A stretch of 64,000 bases of DNA from Gordoniibacillus kamchatkensis (lineage in GTDB: Bacteria; Bacillota; Bacilli; Paenibacillales; NBRC-103111): the NCBI RefSeq assembly GCF_000829455.1, contig NZ_JXAK01000036.1:1-64000 (forward strand), written 5' to 3'. The notes beneath the pieces are model-generated. The model had not been told where the DNA came from and did no database searches. It saw nothing but the letters and a program-made list of their open reading frames with translations. A program made the translations under genes and the position numbers. Within the stretch, counting starts at the first letter, position 1; every line of letters begins with the position of its first letter. Shown in pieces: positions 17,901 to 26,593 of the stretch.

Positions 17901-18073
17901 GCCGAGGCATAAGAAATAGTCCGGTCCATCTTTTTTTTCCAACTGACGCAGCGCAGGAACCGGCGGAAGAACAGCGTGCAAAGTACATAGCTAAATAATA
18001 CATACTTGTCCGGTTCATGATGCTGAACACTCCCATAAAATGTAGAGACTAGTTATAGAGGGGAGGTAATAAG

Positions 18074-18319
18074 ATGAGAGCAGCTTCGGTTGCAGACCGG
18101 AAGAAACAATTATTGGGAAAAACGGTCACAGCTTATAAAAAAGATGGCACTACTTTTACGGGTGTTGTAAAAGAAGTTAGAAACGATCACGTTATTCTTT
18201 GCTCGAAACAGGAAAAAGCTACGATCAAGGCCTTCTTTTTTCCGGGGTTTGTCGACGGCTTTTTTCCCGGCTTCTTCCCAGGCTTCTTCCCGGGCTTCTT
18301 TCCCGGATTCTTTATTTAA
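18074..18319 (+). CDS. Sm-like small protein with FFPG tandem repeats
   Basis: This 81-residue protein has two parts. Residues 10-50 (LLGKTVTAYKKDGTTFTGVV and following) look like an Sm/LSm-type beta barrel, as found in small Paenibacillus and Bacillus proteins of unknown role. The tail consists of repeats of GFFP, with four consecutive near-identical 12-base units at about 18258-18310, ending GFFI. GGGGAGG precedes the ATG. The hydrophobic Phe/Pro tail may bind membranes or spore layers (inference). It lies in a patch with several gene remnants, but its own frame is intact. Confidence 0.65.
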   Translation: MRAASVADRKKQLLGKTVTAYKKDGTTFTGVVKEVRNDHVILCSKQEKATIKAFFFPGFVDGFFPGFFPGFFPGFFPGFFI

Positions 18320-18718
18320 CACAGTCAAATAGTCAATTATTCGAGCCTAAGAGGCAGGAGGCTTTAAATCTTATACTTCCAAACTCATGTCCTAACGGAT
18401 ATGGGTTTTTCTATTTTGTAAAAGGTTATGTTAAGCTCCGGTTACAGACAGGAGTGTCACAGGTATTTGCTAAACCGTTATTTCATTTGATTGATCATTC
18501 GCAGCATTGTCGATATTTTAACAAATCGATATCCCTTTCTGCGCAGTCCGTCTATGACCTGAGGCAGGGTGGCCACGGTTTGCTTTGCATGTATCGCTTG
18601 CATGCATGTAAAGGGCTTTCAAGCTCTTTGTTGCCAGCAAAATTTTTTTCTTTTGTCGATGGGCATGATAAATTGGATACATGACAAAAAAATCCAAAAC
18701 TAAGGGAGGTGGTGCCCC
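18320..18718. other. Intergenic stretch holding a decayed gene fragment
   Basis: No intact gene is present. The centre carries the reverse-strand polysaccharide deacetylase remnant listed separately; the flanks show nothing recognisable. The last 20 bases contain the GGGAGGTGG ribosome site of yyaL. Confidence 0.55.
18478..18620 (-). pseudogene. C-terminal remnant of a polysaccharide deacetylase
   Basis: Reading the reverse strand from about 18603 to the stop at 18478 gives MQAIHAKQTVATLPQVIDGL and then RRKGYRFVKISTML. This is the characteristic end of NodB-fold polysaccharide deacetylases of the PdaA type, where a His-containing strand is followed by LP.II.GL..KGY.FV. An in-frame stop lies just upstream at about 18620 and no catalytic NodB motifs are found nearby. 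Only about 40 residues survive, so it is a relic. Confidence 0.5.
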
Positions 18719-20822
18719 ATGACAACGAACAGCAAACCCAATAGATTAGCCAAGGAAAAATCGCCGTACTTGTTGCAGCATGCCTACAACCCGGTCGACT
18801 GGTTTCCTTGGTCGGATGAGGCTTTTGAAGTCGCGAAGCGCGAAAACAAGCCCGTCTTTTTATCTATTGGGTACAGCTAACGTTTAATGACCTACACGCA
18901 CATGTCATTGGTGTCACGTCATGGCTCATGAGTCGTTCGAGGACGACGAAGTGGCCGCACTGCTCAACCGCGAATTTGTTTCGATCAAGGTGGACCGCGA
19001 GGAGCGGCCGGACGTCGATCATCTGTACATGACCGTATGCCAGGCGATGACCGGACAAGGGGGCTGGCCGCTGACGGTGGTGCTGACCCCGGACAAGAAG
19101 CCGTTCTTCGCCGGTACGTACTTTCCGAAGCAGCGCCGCTACGGCCGGCCGGGGATCGTCGACATTTTGACGCAGCTCGCCGATAAGTGGAAGGAAGATC
19201 ACGAACGGGTTGCCGGCCTCAGCGACCAGATTATCGACGAGATGAAGAAGCGAACGCTGGCCAGCCTCAAAGGGGATGTTTCGCAGGAAACGCTGGATAA
19301 GGCCTACCGCATGTACAAGCAGCTGTACGATGCCGAATATGGCGGTTTCGGCGATGCGCCGAAATTTCCGACGTCGCACAACTTGTCGTTCTTGCTCCGC
19401 TACTACCGCCGCACAGGCGAAGCCGATGCTCTGGCGATGGTCGAGAAAACGCTGGAGGGAATGCACCGCGGCGGCATGTACGACCATCTCGGCTTCGCGT
19501 TCGCCCGCTATTCGACAGACCGCAAGTGGCTCGTCCCGCACTTCGAGAAAATGCTGTACGACAACGCGCTGCTTGTCATGACGTACGTTGAAGCGTATCA
19601 GGCGACGAACAAGCGGTATTACGCCGACGTGGCGGAGCGGATCATCGAGTACGTGCTGCGCGATATGACCGATCCGGAGGGAGGCTTCTATTCCGCGGAG
19701 GACGCCGATTCCGAAGGGGGGGAAGGGAAATTTTACGTCTGGACGCCGGACGAAGTGACGGATGTCCTCGGCGCGGACGAAGGCGAGCTGATCTGCGAGC
19801 TGTACGACATTTCGGAGCACGGCAACTTCGAAGGCCGCAGCATACCGAACTTGATCCACGCCGATCTGGCCACATTCGCAAAACGCAAGTCGCTTGACCC
19901 GGCCGAGCTGGGACAGCGCATCGAAGCGTCGCGGCAGAAGCTGTTTGAAGCAAGGGAGGGACGCATCCATCCCGGCAAGGACGACAAAATCCTTACGGCC
20001 TGGAACGGCCTCATGATTATGGCGTTAGCCAAGGCGGCGAAGGCGCTCGGCGAGCCGCGCTACGCTGAGGCGGCGGCCAGGGCCGTCCGCTTCATCCGCA
20101 GCAAGCTTGTGCGCGAAGACGGGCGGCTGCTGGCGCGCTACCGCGACGGCGAAGCGGCTTATCCCGCTTATCTGGACGACTACGCGTTCCTCGTCTGGGG
20201 ACTGATCGAGCTGTACGAGGCGACGTTCCGCATCGAGTACTTGAAGCAGGCGCAGGAGCTAAACCGCGACATGCTGCGGCTGTTTTGGGACGAAGAGGAA
20301 GGCGGGCTGTTTTTCACCGGAAGCGACGGGGAGGAGCTATTCACGCGGCCGAAAGAAATTTACGACGGGGCGCTGCCATCCGGCAATTCGGCAGCGACGC
20401 TGAACCTCCTGAAGTTGGCGAAATACGGCTATGACGCCAAGCTGGCGCAAAAGGCGGAAGAGCAAATCCGGGCGTTCGCCGGCGCCGTCTCGTCGTATCC
20501 TTCCGGGCACGCCTTGTTCTTGATCGCGCTCGACTTCGCTTATGGCGAGCCGATGGAAATCATCATTGCCGGCGCGCCCGACGCTGCCGATACGGAAGCG
20601 ATGATCCGCGCCGTACACCGGCAATTTGTGCCGAACGCGCTGCTCGTCCTGCACCCGCCAGGGGAGGCTGGGGCGGAAACGTCGGCCGTCATCCCGATGG
20701 TGCAAGACAAGCGAATGTTGGGCGGCCGGGCGACCGCTTACGTGTGCCGCGATTTTTCTTGCCAAGAACCTACGAACGATGTGGAGGATTTGAGCAGCCT
20801 TGCGCCGAATTTTACCAGCTGA
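18719..20822 (+). pseudogene. yyaL: YyaL-like thioredoxin-domain protein broken by a 22-bp insertion
   Basis: The gene begins at 18719 after GGGAGGTGG and encodes the typical YyaL/DUF255 start: [21 protein letters not shown] then FLSIGYS. The next codons in the family are T-C-H-W-C-H-V-M, the thioredoxin CxxC. Here 22 bases (18878-18899), beginning with an in-frame TAA, intervene before ACATGTCATTGGTGT, so translation stops after 53 residues. Downstream, the remaining 640 or so codons (including the AGE-type six-hairpin barrel) are open and undamaged, so the break is recent. Internal initiation at 18921 would give a protein without the CxxC. YyaL proteins are linked to spore and redox roles, but function is poorly known. 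Confidence 0.9.
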
Positions 20823-20856
20823 AGAGCGATCCTAAACGATAGGAGAGGATGACAAG

Positions 20857-21519
20857 ATGAAGCTGGAAAAAGGCGCCAAGCTGGTCATGATCGGCGATTC
20901 CATTACCGATTGCGGCCGCAAAAAGCCGATAGGGGAAGGCCGGGGCGGCGATCTCGGCACAGGGTATGTGGCGATCGCGGATGCAATGCTGCAAGCAGTA
21001 TATCCGCAGCTTGGCATCAGGGTTGTCAACATGGGCCTTGGCGGCAATACGGTGCTTGATCTGAAAGCCCGCTGGGAAACGGACGTGCTGGAATTGAAGC
21101 CGGACTGGCTGTCGATCATGATCGGCATTAACGACGTGTGGCGCCAGTTCGACACGCCGTTTCAAACGGAAACGCATGTCGGGTTAGATCTATACGAGCA
21201 AACGCTGCGTGAGCTGGTGCAGCGGACGAAGCCGCAGCTGAAAGGGCTCGTGCTCATGACCCCGTTCTATATCGAACCGAACAGCCGCGACGCGATGCGC
21301 GCTCGCATGGATGAATACGGCGCCGTCGTGAAGCGGATTGCCGCTGAGGAAGGGGCCGTTTTCGTCGATACGCAGACGGCGTTTGGCCCCGTGCTGCAGC
21401 ATTTGTATCCGGCAGCTCTGTGCTGGGACCGGGTGCATCCGTCCATGACCGGGCATATGACGCTCGCCAAGGCGTTTCTGGACGCGATCGGCTTCAGCTG
21501 GAACGGAAGCGCGAACTAA
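20857..21519 (+). CDS. SGNH/GDSL hydrolase
   Basis: This 220-residue cytoplasmic hydrolase shows the SGNH blocks: block I GDSITD near residue 14, block II Gly in NMGLGGN near 66, block III GIND near 90, and block V DRVHP near 195 with the catalytic Asp and His. Such enzymes deacylate acetylated sugars or lipids; the specific substrate is not evident. AGGAGAGGA precedes the ATG. It follows yyaL by 34 bases and may have been co-transcribed with it. A strong terminator follows. Confidence 0.88.
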   Translation: MKLEKGAKLVMIGDSITDCGRKKPIGEGRGGDLGTGYVAIADAMLQAVYPQLGIRVVNMGLGGNTVLDLKARWETDVLELKPDWLSIMIGINDVWRQFDTPFQTETHVGLDLYEQTLRELVQRTKPQLKGLVLMTPFYIEPNSRDAMRARMDEYGAVVKRIAAEEGAVFVDTQTAFGPVLQHLYPAALCWDRVHPSMTGHMTLAKAFLDAIGFSWNGSAN

Positions 21520-21540
21520 CGGCACGTCAACGAAACGGCA

Positions 21541-21580
21541 AAAAGCCGGCCGGCTCCCGCGGGGAGAGCGGCCGGCTTTT
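21541..21580. terminator. Bidirectional hairpin terminator
   Basis: Arms AAAAGCCGGCCG (21541-21552) and CGGCCGGCTTTT (21569-21580) separate the convergent GDSL and GH18 genes. Confidence 0.85.
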
Positions 21581-21589
21581 GGTTATGTA

Positions 21590-23527
21590 TTATTTTTGCT
21601 GCAGCATCGCGGTCCATAGGTCCGGCGTTTCGTAGCCGAGGCGCCAGGCGGAGACGCCGGCGAGCTCGTACTTTTTGGCAAGCTCGATACGCGCCTTCAC
21701 GGTGTCGACGTTTTCCAGCCAGAACACGTATTTGTAGCCGCCTTCGCTGTAGTCGACCCGGTATTGGCCAAACGCCGCATCCCACGTTTGCGTTGCGCCT
21801 TTTGCAGCAATCAAGGCCGGAATGTCTTTGAGCAGGACGGCCCGGTTGTCGACGAGCGCGCCGGATGCATCCAATTTCCATTCGCGAACGTAGTACGGTA
21901 TGCCGAGAATGATTTTGTCGCGGCGGATGCCGTACGACAAAAATTCCTTAATGCCGTCTTCGGTCCATTGCAGGCCGGAGACGGAGCCTGGAGAGGTGCT
22001 GCCTTTAAAATATTGGTCATAAGCCATTATGACGATGTAATCGACGATGTCGCCAAGCTTTTCGTGATCGTAGGCGGACAAATGATTCCATTTCACGCTG
22101 CCGCGCGGCAAATCGACGGAGACCGCGAGCCCTTTGGCGTGGGCGGCATCGGTCAAGTTTTTGACAAAAGCCGTGAAGGCGGCTCTGTCTTTGCCGTTCA
22201 TCGACTCGAAGTCGATGTTGACGCCGGACGCTCCGATCGCCGCCAGGCGGGCAACGAGCGCTTGGATGAACTTGTCCTGCGCCTTCGCGTTCGCGAGAAA
22301 CTTCGTCGTCAGGTCGGAGTCGAACTGATTCGAGACGAGCGGGTAGGCCGCAAACCCTTGCTTGCTCAGCCAGTCGACCGTCGCCGGATCGGAAGCGTCT
22401 TTCAAATTGCCGTCTGCGTCCGCGAGCTGAAAGTAGCTCGGCGAATCGACGTCCATGCCCGCTGTTGCCGAAACTTGGCTGCGGATCGTCGCGCCGCTCG
22501 AGGAACCGTTCCAGCCCCAATATTGCAGCTTGCGGATATTGTCCCAAATGACCGTTCCGTCGAGCGTCTTGATCGAGACATTGGCATAGCCGGCCGCATA
22601 GGAGAGAGAAGCGGGGATGGTCGTGAACTCCCCGATCGGGTTGCCGTTTTGCAGCACCTGGTAGTATGGCGTGTTCGTCCAGATCGGCTTGCCGTTCCAG
22701 ACGATGCGGCTGTGCGCCCATCGGCGGGCAAAGTCGGCGGCGGCATCCAGCGAAACGAACGAATCGAGCAAGTTATCGTTCTGGTACACTTGGTAATTTT
22801 TGCGGTTGTCGAACACGGTTTGCTTCAATTGCACATTGACGACGGTCGAATTCGACCAGCGGAGCGCTTCGCGCACGGCGTCTTCGAGCGAGGCGAACGC
22901 CCACGCATCGAGCGTCGTGTCGCCCTGATACACCCGGTACGTCACGGGACCGGCGCGCAGCTCGTTTTTCGTCGCGTCGGGAATGTTATCCCACACCCAC
23001 TCGTTCGTCGTCAGGTCGATGATGTGGGCGTTGCCCCATTTTTTCGCTTCGGCCTTGGCGTCGGCGAGCGTCGCGAACTCCCAGCCGTCTGTCGTGATCT
23101 CGCCTTGGTAAAGCCGGTAGCGCGGATAGTTGTTCCATACCCAGCCTGGGTTTTGCAGGTCGCGGACACTGGCGTGGCCCCATTTTTTCGCTTCGGCGAC
23201 AGCTTGGTCCAGCGTGGCGAACTGCCATTCGGGCAGCGTGGCGTCGTACTGATAAACTCGGTAGCGGGGGAAGTTATCCCATATCCAGCGGCGCGAGCCA
23301 ATCTCTTCGACATGGCTGGACGTGAACCCGCGGGCGAGCGTCTGTGCCTGTTTCAGGTCGGACACTTCATAGAGAAGCTGATTGTTTTGATAGACGCGGT
23401 ATTTCGTCGTTTTGTCGGCAGAAGCGACGGCAGCTGCGGCGGAGACTGGCGCGGCGGCGAGGAGGGATGCGGGCAGCAGCATAGCTGCGGCAAGAGAGAG
23501 CGCGATTTTGTTGGAAACTGGGGGCAT
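21590..23527 (-). CDS. Secreted GH18 protein with six N-terminal YxVYQ repeats
   Basis: This 645-residue protein has a signal peptide (about 1-30, ending APVSA). Six degenerate repeats of about 45 residues follow between 42 and 340, each starting Y-R/Q-V/L-Y/L-Q and ending near W-x-W/F-D/N-N. A GH18 TIM barrel at about 345-645 follows. The GH18 signature is GVNIDFESMN with Glu441 as proton donor, then DYIVIMAYDQYF. This layout suits a cell-wall or spore-cortex glucosaminidase or chitinase in which the repeats bind glycan; that is inference. GGAGGAG lies upstream of the ATG. It is monocistronic and convergent with the GDSL gene. Confidence 0.85.
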   Translation of the reverse strand: MPPVSNKIALSLAAAMLLPASLLAAAPVSAAAAVASADKTTKYRVYQNNQLLYEVSDLKQAQTLARGFTSSHVEEIGSRRWIWDNFPRYRVYQYDATLPEWQFATLDQAVAEAKKWGHASVRDLQNPGWVWNNYPRYRLYQGEITTDGWEFATLADAKAEAKKWGNAHIIDLTTNEWVWDNIPDATKNELRAGPVTYRVYQGDTTLDAWAFASLEDAVREALRWSNSTVVNVQLKQTVFDNRKNYQVYQNDNLLDSFVSLDAAADFARRWAHSRIVWNGKPIWTNTPYYQVLQNGNPIGEFTTIPASLSYAAGYANVSIKTLDGTVIWDNIRKLQYWGWNGSSSGATIRSQVSATAGMDVDSPSYFQLADADGNLKDASDPATVDWLSKQGFAAYPLVSNQFDSDLTTKFLANAKAQDKFIQALVARLAAIGASGVNIDFESMNGKDRAAFTAFVKNLTDAAHAKGLAVSVDLPRGSVKWNHLSAYDHEKLGDIVDYIVIMAYDQYFKGSTSPGSVSGLQWTEDGIKEFLSYGIRRDKIILGIPYYVREWKLDASGALVDNRAVLLKDIPALIAAKGATQTWDAAFGQYRVDYSEGGYKYVFWLENVDTVKARIELAKKYELAGVSAWRLGYETPDLWTAMLQQK

Positions 23528-23692
23528 TAGTGCAAATCTCCTCCGATTCTAGCAATCTACCAAATTAAACGCTGGACGGCGGGAAGAAGTTGCGGCCAGG
23601 GGCCGGGCAGGCTTACAATACGGGAAGAGACAAGACGGGGCGGCTTGCGCGCGCGATCGGCGCTGCGCACGTTGTGGATGGAGGCCATAGAT

Positions 23693-24247
23693 ATGCGGCA
23701 GACGCCGGCGGCGATTATCGAATATTTGATCCATTATCACGGAAGCAGAGACTGGTTCGAGTGCCACGAAATTCTCGAAGAATATTGGAAACGACACCCG
23801 GATGCGGCGAATGCGGATACGCTCGTCGGGCTCATTCAGTTGGCGGTCGGCCTGTACCACGAGCGGCGGGGAAACTTGGCAGGCGCCGTCAAAATGCTGC
23901 GGAGCTCGCTGGGCAAGCTCGATCCGCAGCAGCTGCAGGAGCTCGGTCTGGACGGCGGGCAGCTGCGCGAGCGGCTGCGGCAAAGGCTGGAAGCGCTCGA
24001 AATCGTTAGCGCCGACGGCGGCGGACGGAGCGTTTTTGCGGAGATGGATTTGCCTTTCGCCGATCCCGGGCTGGAAGAGCTGTGCCGGCAAAAGAGCGAA
24101 GCGCACGGCTGGAGCTGGAAACGGCCGAGCCCGCTGCATGACGCGGAGCTCATTGACCGCCACCGGCGGCGGGACCGGTCGGACGTCGTTCGCGAGAGGG
24201 AAGAGAGCAAGAGACGGAAACAGCAGCAGCGGGGGGAGAAGCCGTGA
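23693..24247 (+). CDS. DUF309 domain protein
   Basis: This 184-residue protein carries the DUF309 core (PF03745): DWFECHEILEEYWK, then LIQLAVGLYHERRGNLAGA, which forms a small helical bundle. The His and Glu in the first motif are family hallmarks, but no activity is established. A long charged tail (KRRKQQQRG) extends beyond the domain. The start at 23693 follows ATGGAGG; an upstream in-frame Met would overlap less convincing sequence. Its stop overlaps the response-regulator start by 4 bases, so the three genes are translationally coupled. Confidence 0.8.
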   Translation: MRQTPAAIIEYLIHYHGSRDWFECHEILEEYWKRHPDAANADTLVGLIQLAVGLYHERRGNLAGAVKMLRSSLGKLDPQQLQELGLDGGQLRERLRQRLEALEIVSADGGGRSVFAEMDLPFADPGLEELCRQKSEAHGWSWKRPSPLHDAELIDRHRRRDRSDVVREREESKRRKQQQRGEKP

Positions 24248-24969
24248 GCAAAATTATGGTTGTCGACGACGAACCGAACATCGTCGAAGTGATTCGACTC
24301 TATTTGGAGCACGCCGGCTTCGAGCCGCTGCTTCTGCACCGCGGCCGCGGCGTCGTGGAGGCGGTGCGGCGGGAAGAGCCGGAGCTTGTGCTGCTTGACA
24401 TCATGCTGCCCGACTCGTCCGGCTTCGAGCTGTGCCAAGGCATCAGGGCGCTGGACGGCGAGGCGGGGCAAGTGCCGATCATCTTTTTGACGGCCAAAGG
24501 CGAGTCGATCGACAAGCTGCGCGCCTTTACGCTAGGCGTCGACGACTATATCGTCAAGCCGTTCGATCCGAACGAGCTGATCGCGCGCATCCGCGCCGTG
24601 CTGCGAAGAGTGCAGCTCGGCGGGGGGAAGGCGGACGCCAAGCACGAGTCCGGAGGGAAGAAAAAAACGTTGCAAATCCGCAATTTGTGGATCGATCTGG
24701 AGCAATACCGGGTCGAGGTGGACGGCCGCAAAGTGGAGCTGACGCCGAAGGAGATCGAGCTGCTGTTTTTCCTGGCAGGCAATGCAGGCCGCGTGTATAC
24801 GCGCGAAGATTTGCTCGGCTACGTGTGGGATTTCGATTTCAGCGGCGGCACGCGGACGGTTGACGCGCACGTTAAAAATTTGCGCAAAAAGCTGGGCCCT
24901 AGTTCGGATTGGACGATTCAGACTTTATGGGGGGTCGGCTATGCTTTTGAGGTGGCTAAGCCGGAGTAA
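24244..24969 (+). CDS. OmpR/PhoB family response regulator
   Basis: This 241-residue regulator has a receiver domain with acidic pocket DDE near residue 9, phosphoacceptor Asp52 (LLDIMLPDSSG), the conserved Thr (LTAKGE) and Lys (DYIVKPFDPNEL). A winged-helix output domain at about 140-240 follows, with LTPKEIELLFFLAGNAGRVY and a GTRTVDAHVKNLRKKLG recognition helix. The start is GTG, preceded by GGGGAGAA. It overlaps the kinase by 29 bases. A direct repeat of TTTACA with 11-base spacing upstream of the lipoprotein gene at 26594 is a plausible target. Confidence 0.93.
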   Translation: MSKIMVVDDEPNIVEVIRLYLEHAGFEPLLLHRGRGVVEAVRREEPELVLLDIMLPDSSGFELCQGIRALDGEAGQVPIIFLTAKGESIDKLRAFTLGVDDYIVKPFDPNELIARIRAVLRRVQLGGGKADAKHESGGKKKTLQIRNLWIDLEQYRVEVDGRKVELTPKEIELLFFLAGNAGRVYTREDLLGYVWDFDFSGGTRTVDAHVKNLRKKLGPSSDWTIQTLWGVGYAFEVAKPE

Positions 24970-26455
24970 GACGTGGTTCAAAAGCTTGTACGTGCAAATT
25001 TTCGTTTCGTTCCTGGCGGTGTGCGTGCTGCTGTTCGTCGGCCTGGCGGTGTTTTGGAACTACTACTTTACGGGTCTGTTTTACAATGACAAGCAGGCTT
25101 TGCTTGACGAACGGTCGGGCGTCGTGGCCGGCATTTTGTCGAACTTTCAGGACGGCACGCTGACGACGCGCGATTTGCGCTTTGCGACGCGGATCGTGGC
25201 CCGCAGCTTCAATGGCGACGTGCTGTACGTGGACGCCAAAGGAAAAGTGCTCAGCGGCTCGACGGACGGCGAAGGGACGACGATTCCGCGCCAGCTCGAC
25301 GCCGTATTTTTGTCGGGCCTGAAGGGGAACACCGGCTCTGACATGACGGAGCGTCGCACCGCAAACGGCAAAGTCGAAGACATGTTGACGCATTATGCGC
25401 CGTACCAGCTCGGCAATCAGCCGATCGTCGTGCTGCTGCAGGTGCGGGCCGACGAGGTGGGGGAAGCGATCGCCGCCGTCCGCTTCAATATTTTGCTGCC
25501 GCTGCTGTTCTCGCTCGTGGCGGTCGGGCTCATCCTGTTCATTTTGTCGCGCCGGTTTGCGGGTCCCGTCCATTCGATGCGGGCGGCGGCGCTGCGCATC
25601 GCGCAAGGCGATTTGACGGTGCGGGTGCAGACGTCGTCCGGCGACGAGGTCGGGGAGCTGGCCGAAAGCTTCAATTATATGGCGGAGCAGATGCAGGGCT
25701 GGGAGGACGCGCGGCAAGAGTTTCTGGCCAACGTTTCGCACGAGCTGCGCTCGCCGCTGACGTCGCTGCGCGGGCTCATCGTCGCCATGAAGGATAAAAT
25801 CGTGCCGGAAGACAAATACGGCCACTATTTGGCGATATGCGACGGCGAAGTGCAGCGGCTGCAGCGGCTTGTCACCGATCTGCTCGATCTGGCGCGCATC
25901 CAGAACGGCCTCGACGTGTTCCGGATGCAGCCGGTGGCGGTGCAGGACAAGCTGCACGAAGTGCTGGAGCTGATGCGGGGCCGCATCGAGGCCAAAGGGC
26001 TGACACTGGCAACCGAGTTTCCGCCGGCAGGCGGCGCGCCGATCCATGTCGAGCTCGATCCGGACCGCTTCGCGCAAATTATGCAAAACCTGATTACGAA
26101 CGCGATCCAGTTCACGCCTTCCGGCGGCACGGTGAAAGTGGCGCTGGAAGCTTCGGCGGAAGACGTCTATGTGGCGGTCGAAGATACCGGCATCGGCATG
26201 AGCGAGGAAGAGCTGCGCCGCATTTGGGACCGGTTCTACAAGGCTGACGATGCCCGCAGCAGCCAGCCTTCGGACGGCACCGGGCTAGGGCTGACGATCG
26301 TCAAGCATCTCGCCTTGGGCATGAACGGCAAAATCGCCGCCAGCAGCGCGCCCGGCCGAGGTTCGACGTTCTGTATCGAATTTCCCCGCATAGCAGATCG
26401 GGAATTCCCGCGCGCGGCGCATCGGGAAGAGGGAGCGGACGCACCAGGCCAGTGA
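24941..26455 (+). CDS. Sensor histidine kinase
   Basis: This 504-residue kinase has TM1 at about 17-40, an extracytoplasmic domain of about 130 residues, TM2 at about 180-203 and a HAMP domain (FAGPVHSMRAAALRIAQGDL). The HisKA domain has His267 in FLANVSHELRSPLTSLRG. HATPase boxes follow: NLITNAIQFTP, DTGIGM and GTGLGLTIV. It starts with ATG at 24941 inside the regulator gene and forms a pair with it. The signal is unknown. Because the next gene is an LTxxQ-like lipoprotein, an envelope-stress role is possible (inference). Confidence 0.92.
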   Translation: MLLRWLSRSKTWFKSLYVQIFVSFLAVCVLLFVGLAVFWNYYFTGLFYNDKQALLDERSGVVAGILSNFQDGTLTTRDLRFATRIVARSFNGDVLYVDAKGKVLSGSTDGEGTTIPRQLDAVFLSGLKGNTGSDMTERRTANGKVEDMLTHYAPYQLGNQPIVVLLQVRADEVGEAIAAVRFNILLPLLFSLVAVGLILFILSRRFAGPVHSMRAAALRIAQGDLTVRVQTSSGDEVGELAESFNYMAEQMQGWEDARQEFLANVSHELRSPLTSLRGLIVAMKDKIVPEDKYGHYLAICDGEVQRLQRLVTDLLDLARIQNGLDVFRMQPVAVQDKLHEVLELMRGRIEAKGLTLATEFPPAGGAPIHVELDPDRFAQIMQNLITNAIQFTPSGGTVKVALEASAEDVYVAVEDTGIGMSEEELRRIWDRFYKADDARSSQPSDGTGLGLTIVKHLALGMNGKIAASSAPGRGSTFCIEFPRIADREFPRAAHREEGADAPGQ

Positions 26456-26463
26456 AGGTTTTG

Positions 26464-26480
26464 TTTACAGTTTTTTTACA
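26464..26480 (+). promoter_or_regulatory. Direct repeat, candidate OmpR-type binding site
   Basis: TTTACA at 26464-26469 and again at 26475-26480 gives an 11-base period, the spacing of half-sites bound by PhoP/OmpR-type regulators. It lies about 115 bases before the lipoprotein start, just after the kinase stop. Confidence 0.45.
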
Positions 26481-26593
26481 AATGCGCCACACTTCCTTCA
26501 TGAATACTGCTTATACTGGCTGTACGCAACTTCATTGCTGCGCCGAAGCTTGGCGAACCGAAGGGGCAGCAGAGAGCGGAAGGAGGTCGACGG

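Noticed and set aside
18199-18684. 161-codon forward frame overlapping the FFPG repeat gene.
   Set aside because: It reads the FFPG repeats out of frame and runs through the deacetylase relic on the wrong strand.
21764-23530. 588-codon forward frame.
   Set aside because: It is antisense to the GH18 gene, with no start signal and no recognisable protein features.
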